Origin: Erigeron canadensis
Taxonomy: Eukaryota > Streptophyta > Magnoliopsida > Asterales > Asteraceae
Direction: 5' to 3'
Length of the DNA stretch: 64,000 nt
Assembly: GCF_010389155.1 (NCBI RefSeq)
Contig: NC_057761.1
Location: 44,068,213-44,132,212 of the forward strand
In this document: positions 1 through 10,093 of the stretch, piece by piece
Layout of the letters: each line of letters starts with the position of its first letter
Position numbering within the stretch: the first letter of the stretch is position 1
The notes under the pieces: model-generated
The model's input: only the letters and a program-made list of their open reading frames with translations
Told to the model about the DNA's origin: nothing
Databases searched by the model: none
Made by a program: the position numbers and the translations under genes

Positions 1-42
1 GATTCATGACACTGACATTGTCTTTTTCCTTTCAAATCGCAG

Positions 43-253
43 GAACTCAAGATCAGCATCGTGTCCGTTTTGTCGGGGTAACATAAAGAGAGTACAGTCA
101 CGAGATTTATGGGTTCTCACGTGCAACGATGAAGTTATAGATGCTGATCTAGTTTCAAAAGAGGATTTGGTGCGTTTCTATTTATACATTAATAATCTCC
201 CTAAAGATTCTCCGGATGCCCTTTTCTTCATGTTCTACGAGTATCTAATATGA
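43..253 (+). CDS. RING-type E3 ubiquitin ligase, AIRP2-like, last exon only
   Basis: This is the final coding exon of a gene that enters from the left edge. An AG acceptor at 41-42 is followed by an open frame (one leftover base, then 69 codons) ending in TGA at 251-253. The exon begins with SRSASCPFCRG, the last Cys pair of a C3HC4 RING finger. It continues with KRVQSRDLWVLTCNDEV and a basic/hydrophobic tail, the C-terminal layout of the Arabidopsis AIRP2 / At5g58787 group. That family acts as ubiquitin E3 ligases, AIRP2 in abscisic acid signalling. The rest of the RING lies outside the window, so activity cannot be judged. The tail is diverged from the Arabidopsis members and ends in FYEYLI. 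Confidence 0.82.
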
Positions 254-507
254 GCTGAAGAAACTAGAGGATTTATTGTATAGAGGGAGATGATCAAAAA
301 ACATTAAAAAAAAAAAAAAGCCGACCCTTGAAATGTAAATAGAGGTTGGTTGTAAGTATATTTCCTTCAAATTTGTTACATGAAAATAAATACAAACTTG
401 TTCATTATTATGTGCTACTCTATAACTTTCTACTGTACAACGTAGCTTAGCCCTCTGAATATCACAATCCGGGGCGGGATAATAGGTTGGGGCCAGGCAT
501 GGCTTGG
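254..507. other. 3' flanks between two convergent genes
   Basis: Short AT-rich spacer between the RING gene stop (+) and the GDSL esterase stop (-). It has a run of A at about 304-319 and several AATAAA-like words, as expected for two facing 3' UTRs. No gene is seen. Confidence 0.6.
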
Positions 508-2218
508 CTACACAGCGGCAGACTTTTTCATGAGCTGCTCAAACGGTGGATTACAACACCCATTATTTATGTATTGATCCGTCATATGATAGTTCATGGA
601 CTCAGTGGGATGGATCCCATCCCAGCTTATGTATTGGCTTGGATTGTCGCATATGGATGTACCTGCAGAACCGCACAAGGACTGAAGATTAAAGTTCAGG
701 TTGTCTTGTGCTGCAGAAGCTCCACAGCAAGTTCTACGAGTTTCACGAATCTTGCATTTTGCAGCGTTGTTTACGATATTATAATATGCTTTCCAAGAAT
801 CTGCATATATGATTGTAACATCTGGGAACAACTTTCTTAATATTTCTAATTTGGCTTGCAAGATTTGGTTGTGGATTACAACAGCTGCATTCACAATCTG
901 TGAACAGCCTGATCTGTCACGAATGCTTATCGGAGTTATGGAGATGTCTAGAGGAAGACAACCAAGTGGTGGTAACCCTTGAACTACTATGTTCTTAGCC
1001 CCGTTTCTTATCAATGTCTGCATTGCAAGACGTGTTAGTAATGGTCATCTTTAAATGTTTAATAAGAACAAAATAAATCAAAATATGATTCATGAGTAGA
1101 GTCGGTAGACAACTTCACAAAAATGACTGGTTCCATGGTCAGATATTTTAATTGTTTTTCAAGATGTTTGAAATCTTTAGGTAAAATGTGTCTGATAAGT
1201 TGCAGGATACAACTCACTGACAATTCATACGTTATTTTATAGGAATAGTAGTTGCAACACGTACCCGGACAAGTTCTGTTGTATATACAACGGATGACTT
1301 GGCTATCGAACGAAGGGGTATCTTGGATCCAACTGCACGTGAATAATCATTGATTCCAATCTCCCCGACCCAAAACAATGCAGTTTTCATTTTTGCTTGG
1401 CATCCGTTTTGATCTAACCCTTTACATAGGTGATCTACTTGAAACTTTTTGTACCATTCTAACTGAGTCCATACACCTAAGGGTGTCGCTTTCCACAGAA
1501 AAAGTCGAGCGAACTTGGAGAAAAGGTCATTGGCTACAGTTGTGCATCCAGCAATAGCAAAGTTTGCACCACTAGTGAAGTTAGCCGAGGTTGATTGGTA
1601 CGGAGGTAAAACCGGCAAGCCTAGGGAGTCTGTTATAAAATCAAGAACTAGCCGACCATCACATAACCGGTTAGAGCTCTTTCCGAATGTGGTGGATCCA
1701 TAAGGAGAGCTTAAAGAGCCGGAGAATGATATAGTGAGACTACCCATGAACTGAGCGTTTCCTGTATCCGTATATGAATCTCCAAAAGCGTACATGGAGG
1801 AGAAACAACCTTTGTATTTATCATGGAATGGAGTTGGTTTTTGTGGCTCTTGTGGGGGTTCTGGCTTATTATCTTTAGGCGGTTTTGGTTTAGGGTCTTC
1901 AGGTGGATTTTGTGGAGGAGGCTTTGGTTTCGGATCCTCTTGAGGCGGAGACTTTGGTTTAGGGTCCTCTTTTGGTGGAGGCTTTGGTTTTGGCTCCTCT
2001 TTTGGTGGAGGCTTTGGTTTCGGTTCCTCCTTCGGTGGAGGTTTTGGTTTGGGTTCCTCTTGCGGCGGAGGCTTTGGTTTAGGCTCGTCTTGGGGCGGAG
2101 GCTTTGGTTTTGGGGGAGTACAATCCTGTGGTGGTTTTCTATGTGCCAATGCAGGATAGAGAGTAAAGGATATAATGAGAACCACAAGAGGAAGAAAGAT
2201 ACATCTGAATTTCTTCAT
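508..2218 (-). CDS. SGNH/GDSL esterase-lipase with proline-rich N-terminal arm
   Basis: Two exons on the minus strand, 2218-1265 and 1017-508, joined in phase 0 across a GT-AG intron (donor CGG|GTACGT), give 487 residues. Residues 1-25 are a signal peptide. Residues about 30-135 are a proline/lysine arm of EPKPKPPPKE-type decapeptides. The esterase domain follows with all SGNH blocks visible: FGDSYTDTGN (nucleophile Ser), the block II Gly in SGANFAIAG, GEIGINDY (block III Asn) and SWDGIHPTE (catalytic Asp/His). Family members are secreted esterases acting on cell-wall or cuticle esters; the substrate here is unknown. The arm-plus-domain layout resembles anther proline-rich APG proteins, while the catalytic part is closer to the At3g48460 group. 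The downstream exon joins well at VR|TLIRNGAKNIVVQGLPPLG. Confidence 0.9.
1908..2115 (-). repeat. 30-bp in-frame tandem repeat coding the proline-rich arm
   Basis: About seven copies of a 30-bp unit encode a decapeptide of the form E/D-P-K-P-K-P/S-P-P-Q/K-E/D. Copies differ at third positions and in Q versus K, so this is an older array with some recent homogenisation. It lies in exon 1 of the GDSL esterase gene and makes the arm prone to length change. Confidence 0.9.
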
Positions 2219-2224
2219 TCTTGA

Positions 2225-2529
2225 GGTTGAATGAATCTAATCTAAACCTGTAAGTTAGTTTAGAATAAAGAAAAAAGAATTCAATCTATATCTATATAGT
2301 AATATTTCTACATGTTTTTAGGAGGAAGAAGGGTCAAAATTAAGTCTGAAAAGGAGTGGTAAACACCTTGATATTCTCAAATCCGTATATATTATACTTA
2401 GTTTTAGGACAATGAATGATTTATGTTTCTTAAAATGGACGAATTTCATTCTCCTAGATACGAGAGTAGGTATACTTCTGTATTTAGAATAAGTCAATCA
2501 CGTCTTTTTACTTTGCACGAATGTGAAAT
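2225..2529. other. Upstream region of the GDSL esterase gene
   Basis: AT-rich stretch between the esterase start codon and the decayed MBD copy. It holds a TATATAG-like word near 2292-2299 (minus-strand promoter side). Nothing else is supported. Confidence 0.4.
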
Positions 2530-3118
2530 CTCATTATTCTTCTATGAAATATATGAAAAACGAGCAGAGTAGCAGCTTTATGTCCGTGGCTCAGTGACCC
2601 ACCACATGACAACCATTCTGCACCAACTTTCGCAGTCCCAGGAATTCGTGTTTGCTTTGGTTCATGGGCTTCTCCTTGGCTGTCTTCATCAATTTCGTGG
2701 CCATCAGCTGTTTTCTCTTTGTCGTATCTGAGTGGCATACTTTCGGGATTTCATACTCCTAGTCTTCTTCTACAGACTCGGCCTTTTCCTCTGCCTTCAT
2801 TTCGACATCTATGTCAGTGATTGTTTCAGAGAACTCTTTGTTCTCTGTAATACCCTTCTTTTGAACTGAAAGACTTTCTGGCCCGTTTCTTTGGGGACTG
2901 TCTACTGTCAAGAAGTTCATTTCAACTTCTCGCTGATTCTTGTTGACCAGTTCACCAGTTCATGGTTTCACCACTTCCCCAATAATTTATGAGAGTTTTA
3001 GGCCCACCGGGGTGTGCTTTTAGGTACTGCTCCGGCTGCTTATGGTTTGTGATCTCTTCCTGTGTAGGGGCTGTGAACACAATTTCATTTTTCTTCAGGG
3101 TCCCTTCTTCCTTTGGGA
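2530..3118 (-). pseudogene. Decayed methyl-CpG-binding-domain protein gene (MBD10/11 type)
   Basis: Reading the minus strand from 3118 gives KKNEIVFTAPTQEEITNH, then EQYLKAHPGGP and a WGSGET stretch. This is the core of the MBD found in plant MBD10 and MBD11. An in-frame TGA follows (about 2955), and RISEK, which normally follows the domain, is in another frame. The acidic/lysine C-terminal part (NFLTVDSPQRNGPE..., EMKAEEKAESVEED) can be followed down to about 2740 with further frame breaks. An acceptor-like CCCAAAG precedes the copy, so it may be a genomic fragment instead of a processed copy. The N-terminal exon is not seen. It cannot make an intact protein. Confidence 0.75.
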
Positions 3119-3959
3119 GAAACAACACATGATATAATTCATTTGTTAAATATTACTGTATAACAAAAACTATATAATTAAGATGATAATGTAATTTTTC
3201 TAAATAAAAGGATTTACCAGGTATATAATGGGTACGCCGTACGCTTAACATAAAACAATAAAATGTAGGCCAGTAGCCAATTGCATAGATGCAGTCTTGT
3301 ATGTGCGTATATGGGAAACAGAAACTTATCCTAGAATACCTGATGGCTGATTACTGGTATGGCTCTTACCACGAAGGGAGAAATTTGAGCAAGAACAACT
3401 CTACAGTCTAACAAGTGCTGGAAACTGCCCAGTTTAGTTCAACTACAGAACCCTTTCTACACACAGAGGCAACCAATCCACAAAAACAATGCTAAAATCA
3501 TGTTTAAAAGTGTTGAATATTTTGAGGTTGATCTATAACACGACCGGTAAATGTCAAAGTCAGAATCTTTACAGCAGGTGAAGTCAATTAAGTGGCAAAC
3601 ATCCTCTCTCAAGAAAACTACACAAAATATGTCAAAGCTAGAATCCATAAAATTAGATAAACATCATACAGCTACCATAAGGTAACTCAAACCGACAATG
3701 ATAAATGCTCTGAAGGTGAACCTATATTGGCTGATTGACCGACCATTCATTTCTAATGCATGCATCAACCAAGAATAACAAATTAAGCCATGACATCCAT
3801 ATTGTAAATATGAACTCGCACACGCAGAATAACAGATAAAATCGATTGTAAAACACATCACAAGAAGGAAAAAAGGCATATAAAAGATGCAAACAGCTAG
3901 TATCCATTTAATTAGCAAAACATCATTGAACTACATAATTCCACAATCACTCTTTTTGT
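3119..3959. other. Intergenic, no gene recognised
   Basis: AT-rich sequence between two pseudogenes. Open frames on the minus strand at 3457-3918 have no recognisable composition or motif. A weak direct similarity exists between about 3645-3672 and 3900-3930. Confidence 0.5.
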
Positions 3960-5730
3960 CTAGGTAGCGAAACTGGGAAAATCCATCAATTCTTTTGGCA
4001 CGAGCTTGCCAATCAGTTTAGAAAGATTGGTATCTAATGATCCAGCAGCCATTGAGTCAATTAGCAAGGATAATGTTGAAACATCAAGTGAGTAACCCCT
4101 TCCATCCATTTCTTGTAAAAGCATTTCTACATCATCACAATGTTGGTTATTTAGATATCCTTAGAGAAGAAGACAGTAAGTAACATTGTCTGGTGGGCAA
4201 CCACTTTCATCCATTTTCAAAAACAGATGTTTTGCATCCTTCAACAAACCTTCCCGGCACAAAAAAGTTAACATCACATTATATGTCCAAACATTAGGTT
4301 GCAAACCTTTTACCATCATGTCTTGGAAAAGATCCCTTTGCAATATCGAACTTTTGACATTTGCTTGCACCATCAATAAGAGTAGCGTATACAACAACAT
4401 CTGAATTTAGCTTGCTATTACCCATTAAATTGAACAAAGAGATTGCATCTTCTAGTAGATGGTTGTTACAAAGACCCTCTAAAATAATGCCATAAGTTAA
4501 TTCAAAGAGCATACGTGCAGCCCCACAACGTCCAACCTTAAACAATCCTTGTATCATGGTGATGTATGTGACTACATTGGGTTTCAAACCATTTCTTTTC
4601 ATTTCACTAAACAAATGTAAGGCTTCATCTATCATCGACTTCTTGCAATACCCATTTAACAAACTGTTGTAAGTAAGAACATCAGGGAGGATATGTTAAA
4701 ACACCATGGCATCAAAAACTGTCTTTGCTTTGGTCATTTCACCTAGTAAACGGTAACCATCGATAAGTGAAGTGTATGTTACTATGTCAGGAACGTTACC
4801 TTTCTCAACCATGATGTTGATAAAAGCTTACCTTCTTTGCATAATGCATCAATTAATATGTTAAAAGTTTGCACATCTGGAGAGATCCTATAATCCTCCA
4901 TTTCTTTTAACATCTTATAGACCTCATCCCAACGACCTAAGTTACAAATGCCAGAAATCAAAGTGTTATACGTGACGACATTCGGTGGGATGCGTTTTTG
5001 AAAGATCATCTCTTTAAAAAGCTTGAAGGCATCGTCAATCAATTGATCCTTGCAAAGACTATCTATGAGGGTGTTATATGAAACAACATCAGGTTAATTT
5101 AGAGCCTTGTTGATCCATTAGCCTAAGCAGACAAAGGGCAGTAACGTTGTTACCGAACTTGCAAAGGCCTTTAATCATTGTGTTATACGTAACAACATCG
5201 GGTTTATGAGTTTCTTGAAGAACATCTCAGCGTCTAGAATCCTATCTTCTAAGACGAGTCCGTATAAGAGTGTATTAAAAGTGTAGACAGTTGGTAAAAT
5301 AGCTCGTCTTTAAAGCGAAGGCCTAAAAGTGCAAAACCTTCATTGGTTTGACGTAAATGACAACAACACTTGATGGAAATATTCATGGTGTAGTCACTAA
5401 CAGGAACGCCAATTGCACACATTCGGTTGAAGAGATGAATGGAATGTGAAAAATGTTTCATTCTGGTGACGGAATTATTCAGCAGCTGATTGAAATATAC
5501 AACACAAGCAGGAAGAGGTTGTATGTGTGACATTTCATCGAACAGGTGGAGGGCATCTTCCAATTTCTTAACTTTTTGATATATGATGATTTGAAGAAGA
5601 AGAAGAAAGGATTGGTTTTGGTGATGGATTTACCTTTGACGATGAAAGAGCAGCAGCGTGTGGTGTTCTTAGACATCATCTTAGACTTCTTCTTCTTATT
5701 CTTCTGCAGAATTTCCTCACGGCGGATCAA
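3960..5730 (-). pseudogene. Decayed P-class (Rf-like) pentatricopeptide repeat gene
   Basis: Minus-strand fragments in different frames line up as one PPR protein. The N-terminal part has EDALHLFDEMSHIQPLP. Many repeats carry PDVVTYNT / PNVVTYNTLI / CKEGKL words at 5042-4782, 4662-4294 and 4400-4161. The C-terminus ends KLVPKELMDFPSFAT before a TAG at 3960-3962, a typical RFL ending. Breaks include frameshifts near 5560, 5290 and 5040, stops near 4700 and 4160, and a deletion near 4510 that fuses two repeats (FELTYGIILEGLC). An intact copy would hold roughly a dozen or more 35-residue repeats and act in organelle RNA processing. Whether transcripts persist cannot be judged. Confidence 0.85.
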
Positions 5731-7534
5731 CTACGGCGGAATCGCGGATTCAGTACGAATAAGGGCTTAAAAGAGTTCGGTTAAAGTTAAAAGAGCAAAT
5801 CTACCGTTTTGATATATTGCAAACTAGTTTTAGAATCCCCGCGGTGTTACGGATGGCACCAATTCATTAGTTTCGTTAGCAGCAAATTATAATGTATTAA
5901 ACTTTTCGTTGGTGTACCAATATTTTTGTTAACGTAATTAAGAAGTAAATAAAGTTTATAGCTTTATAAATTAAAAGTGGGTAGATTAAAATAACATGGT
6001 AGAAAACCACCTACAAATTGGAAAAACTATGTGCTATTTTGTTACCTATTTCTAAAACTAAAGAGTGATATGTTGTCAACTTTCAACTTGTAATAGGTGT
6101 CCTCTTTCTAGTTTTATCTCCATTCTCCACCACGTCTCACTTCTTATATTTTTTATTTCATCTTTCCCAATATTAGTTGACAACTACCTCCATTCAATCT
6201 TTACTTCCCATAGCCATGATTATATACATACAAAATTTATATTTTAGATTTATGCACTTTTTCTTTTATGGTGAAATAAAGTTTTTGAATACAGATTTGG
6301 GGCAATGGTTGCCACCAAAGGTTGGAGGCGGTAGAAGTGATTGAGTTATGGCTGGTTGATCAAAAAAGTGCGTGATGATGGCATTGGCAACGTCGTCTAG
6401 GTGGTAAGAAAGTGGTACGTCATCTCGTTTTCATGCTTACTTTTACTTGTTACCGGTTGTCCGGCAGTCGTGGTTCATATTAATTGTTGATGGACTGACG
6501 GAGATGTTTTGTTTTGTGCTAATGGTTGTCAACGATGATGGGCGTCGATGGCTGTTCTCAGTGATAGATGAAGTCAATCAGTTGGTAAAAGATGGATTTC
6601 AGCTTAACTTGTATTCGTATCACCTTTGTTTGTAGGGGTCAAGTCGTTGAAGTAGAGACTTGTAATGCCTAATGATGGTGTTTTATGAGTCTATATCTGT
6701 ATATGTATTGTTCGTAAAGAAAGTTAAAAGAACGGGATAAAAGAAAAGAAAGTTGTCTATAAAATTTGTTGTACCTTATGTATATGGGTTTGTACCATCA
6801 GCCAACCAAGCCCCTTCATGTAACTAAGCCGACACTAAAGCTAACCAAGCCGCACTGTAGCAGTTGAATTTCGGATTATTATATATATAATTTGCCATGG
6901 ATTTATTTATCAAAAAACTATCGTATTAAAAAGACTTTCTCAGGTGGCCAGGTTAAGGCTTAATATGCTACCAAATATAACTTTAAAGGGAGTTTAGACA
7001 TTTAAAAACTAAAACTTTTATAAAAATTGACCAAAATAATTTGGAATGAACATAATGTATTTTTGAAAACTAAAAATTTTGTGAAAACTATAAAATTGAC
7101 CGTTAGATTTAAATCACAGTGTGTTTTTGATAGTGCATGAAACAAAAAAACTGATGAAACTCACTATAATCCGAACTTAACACAATGTGTTTTTTAACCT
7201 TAAAATAACTCGTTAAACGTGGTAAAAAAATCTAATAAATCATTCATTAAATAAGAAAATGTTGACTCATTATTATTTAGTAGATGAAAAATAAATTAGA
7301 TATAATCTAGGTGACATTAAAAAAAACTCTAAATATAAGAAAAAATGACAACTAAGCAAAATGTTTATTTGTCAATTGAATATTTATCCACATAAGCAAA
7401 AAAATATTCTCTCTTGGTTATGTAGAGATATGTGAAAACTTAAATACTTTTTTATTTATTTACATTTTATAATATCTACACACAAAAACCTCTAAATCTA
7501 TACACCCGAACTTTAGTAAGTAAAGTAAGTAACT
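5731..7534. other. Intergenic, no gene recognised
   Basis: AT-rich and without supported coding sequence. A somewhat more GC-rich patch at 6300-6640 holds a 62-codon frame with no recognisable motif. Some tracts such as AAAAACTAAAACTTTT look like decayed transposon DNA. Confidence 0.45.
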
Positions 7535-7735
7535 GATCAGTGCCGCCTTCTGCGGGTTTTGAGCCTCAATACTCGACGGTGTATGGGGGAGGTTAAGATG
7601 TAGACAGACTTTACCTCTACCTAAGTAGAGAGGCTGCTTCCAGTTTCTACCTAAATGGTAGAAAAGGCCCTCCAACCTTTGCATGGGATGAGGATCGAAC
7701 CCATGACCTCTGTCTCCAAAGGCAAGGATGTATAC
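7535..7735 (-). mobile_element. Au-like tRNA-derived SINE (minus orientation)
   Basis: On the minus strand, CCTTGCCTTTGGAGACAGAG is followed by GGTTCGATCC, a match to the Pol III B box GGTTCGANNCC. Then comes the conserved body with AAGCAGCCTCTCTAC and GTAAAGTCTGTCTACATC. This word set is characteristic of the widespread plant Au/TS SINE group. The A-box end looks truncated. A non-coding frame of 74 codons crosses it. Confidence 0.6.
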
Positions 7736-8084
7736 ACCCGAACTTTATATTTGAATAATATACAAGATACTCCAAAATTTTTGATGTTAATTTTTTAGTT
7801 GGTCATGTTCTTAAATATTTTGTGTTACGTGTCGAAGTATTTTGAAAAATCAATACCAGATAATTTTAAGGTTAATTGGCTTAAGTCATCTCGTTATTTC
7901 AGTTTATAAACTTTCGTCATACTAAAGATTTTCTTTAGGTTATCTTTTATAGTTTTTAGCAACATTTAACACTTAGATAAACAATCATCAACGTTTATTA
8001 AAAATATATAAAAATTATAATGTACAATTCTTAAGCAAAAGTGAGTGACAAATTACTCCTTTTAAGATCAATTAATGGGAAATT

Positions 8085-8245
8085 TTTTTTTTCTTTAATT
8101 AAAGATATGAACTGAGTGCCATTTGATGTACTGAGAATCGAACCCTCATCAATAATCTACTTTTACAAATGTATAAAGTGAGAATCGAACCCTGATAAGA
8201 CCTTATCAATGAACCACCAATCCATTGACTCATCTGATGGTAGAT
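8085..8245 (-). mobile_element. tRNA-derived SINE-like element with doubled B box
   Basis: Read on the minus strand, GGATTGGTGGTTCATTG (A-box-like) precedes GGTTCGATTCTC (B-box-like). A second GGTTCGATTCTC follows about 50 bases later. The doubled B box suggests a local duplication inside the element or two nested copies. Confidence 0.45.
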
Positions 8246-10093
8246 TTAAGCCTTTAAAAAACTTGACGGCAAATTTGTCATTTTATCATATATGAATGAC
8301 ATTTGCTCTTTTAACCAATTAATTAAAATTAGTGGGGTTCGGCCCGGTGTTAGGGGGCTTCAATTATCGCAACAATACGACTTTGCTATGTAAGTATAAT
8401 TGTGTCGAACCTGCAACTATTTAAATAAAACCATAACTGGATTTACATGTGTTCAGGATTCACCTCTCACATTTGTATGGATGGATTAATTGGGGATTTT
8501 CGAAAATCTTCAGACATCCGTGTAATATAAAAGTCAGAGTAAAATAGTTTGTCACTAAAAAAACCATTATATGATAGATAACTTTATTCAAAAGTTTTTC
8601 GTATCATTATTTATAAATTAAATGTATATTTGTTCATGAAGGATATCACAATCAAAGATTATGATATCAAATACATATGTTTAATTGTGTAAAAAAACCA
8701 AAAATAAAAAAACGGAAAGGAAAACAAAAAGTTGAATGAAAGTTTACAAAACTAGTTAACAAAATGAAAAAAATATGTAAGAAACCAATAAAAAACTACA
8801 AAGAAAAAAAAGGCCAAACATATGCTAGTTGCAAAATCTGAAATAGTCCAGTGTGATGTGAACGAATGGCCACGTAGGAAAGACCTGTGCAATAAACCAA
8901 GAAAGACTTTAAAGAAAAAAACTCAAACAAAATACAACGTGATTAAATTCGAATAGTGATACAGTGTACAACGCAACCAATAAAACAATGTCACCTAGGT
9001 TGGGGACTGTTCATTACTATGGCTCTTAATGTATAGAGTAAATGTATAATTTATCAATGTTTTTAAATAATTTCAATTGATATTGGTTTTGATAAACCAA
9101 TATTAAATAGATGCCTGAGTAATACAATGGCGGGATGGTGGCGGCAGTGATTGGTGACGACGACGACAAACGTAGGTTATTCATATAAAATAATGATTTA
9201 AGTCAAAACATTCATTATTATTGGTTGAAAAACATAATGATATTTGATATTATGATAATGAGTTTTTTAAAATAATTATTTTTGTTTTATGGAACAGATA
9301 AAACCTTATACATATTTCTTTTTTTATTATTATGATAATTTGAATTTAAATTTTATTATGTTAAAAATACAAATAGTATAATATATAGTTATGTAATTCA
9401 GTAATTGTGTATGTTATCATTCAATTTGTAATAAATTGATGCCAAAACTAAGATTTAAATCGATAGGGTAAAGTAGTATTTTTCAATTGTGAAAAATTAA
9501 TTGAATTTAAGCTAAAGACTAAAATGTTATGTGTTTATAGTTTTTTGTGTTATAAATAAATAGATTCCAGATAGATGATAATAAATTAATAAAAATTTGT
9601 GATTCCAGTTTTTTGATGCAAAAACTCAAATATCGTACAAAATTCTGATAATGTATAATTTTTTTAGTTTCTATTAATTTTAAATAAAAAAAAAACATCG
9701 CAAACCCTTTTAATTTTTGCGGGTAAATATCACGTGTCACACACACTGCGTATAAAGAAGAAAATGTTAAACATTTCCAACGTCATGTCAGATCAAAAAA
9801 CCCCCAAATCTTAAACATATTTAATTATAATTAATACTTAAACATCAATCAATCAACAAAATACACACATATATATCTGTATTTATATTTATATTTATTT
9901 ACGCTTCAAACCAAATTCAACAATAGTCGCATTGTTTCTCAAATCTAAAGGTACTTATCATAATCCAACCTGATTATTTCCTAAATTAATAGATTATAAT
10001 AATAATAATAATAGATTTAGGTTTTTATAGATCTAATTATGTTTATATAAATAAAATAATTAATTACCATGTGTATGTATTTGTAATATAGAA
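8246..10093. other. Intergenic and 5' UTR of the TNO1-like gene
   Basis: Very AT-rich. A short GGCGG/GACGACGACG patch at 9128-9172 resembles the internal part of the small Helitron family seen at 20490 and 62541. The last part probably contains a 5' UTR intron: donor TCTAAAG|GTACTT near 9951 and acceptor TTTGTAATATAG at about 10091, just before the start codon. Confidence 0.45.

Noticed and set aside
1823..2224. Plus-strand open frame rich in Trp, Arg and Phe
   Set aside because: It is the antisense shadow of the proline-rich repeat of the GDSL esterase; low-complexity repeats keep other frames open.
6447..6635. Possible small gene in the 6.3-6.6 kb GC-richer patch
   Set aside because: No splice pattern, motif or neighbouring exon could be found to support it.
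7535..8245. tRNA genes suggested by B-box matches
   Set aside because: Only promoter-box similarity is present; no cloverleaf with a proper anticodon arm and acceptor stem could be built, so SINE origin is preferred.
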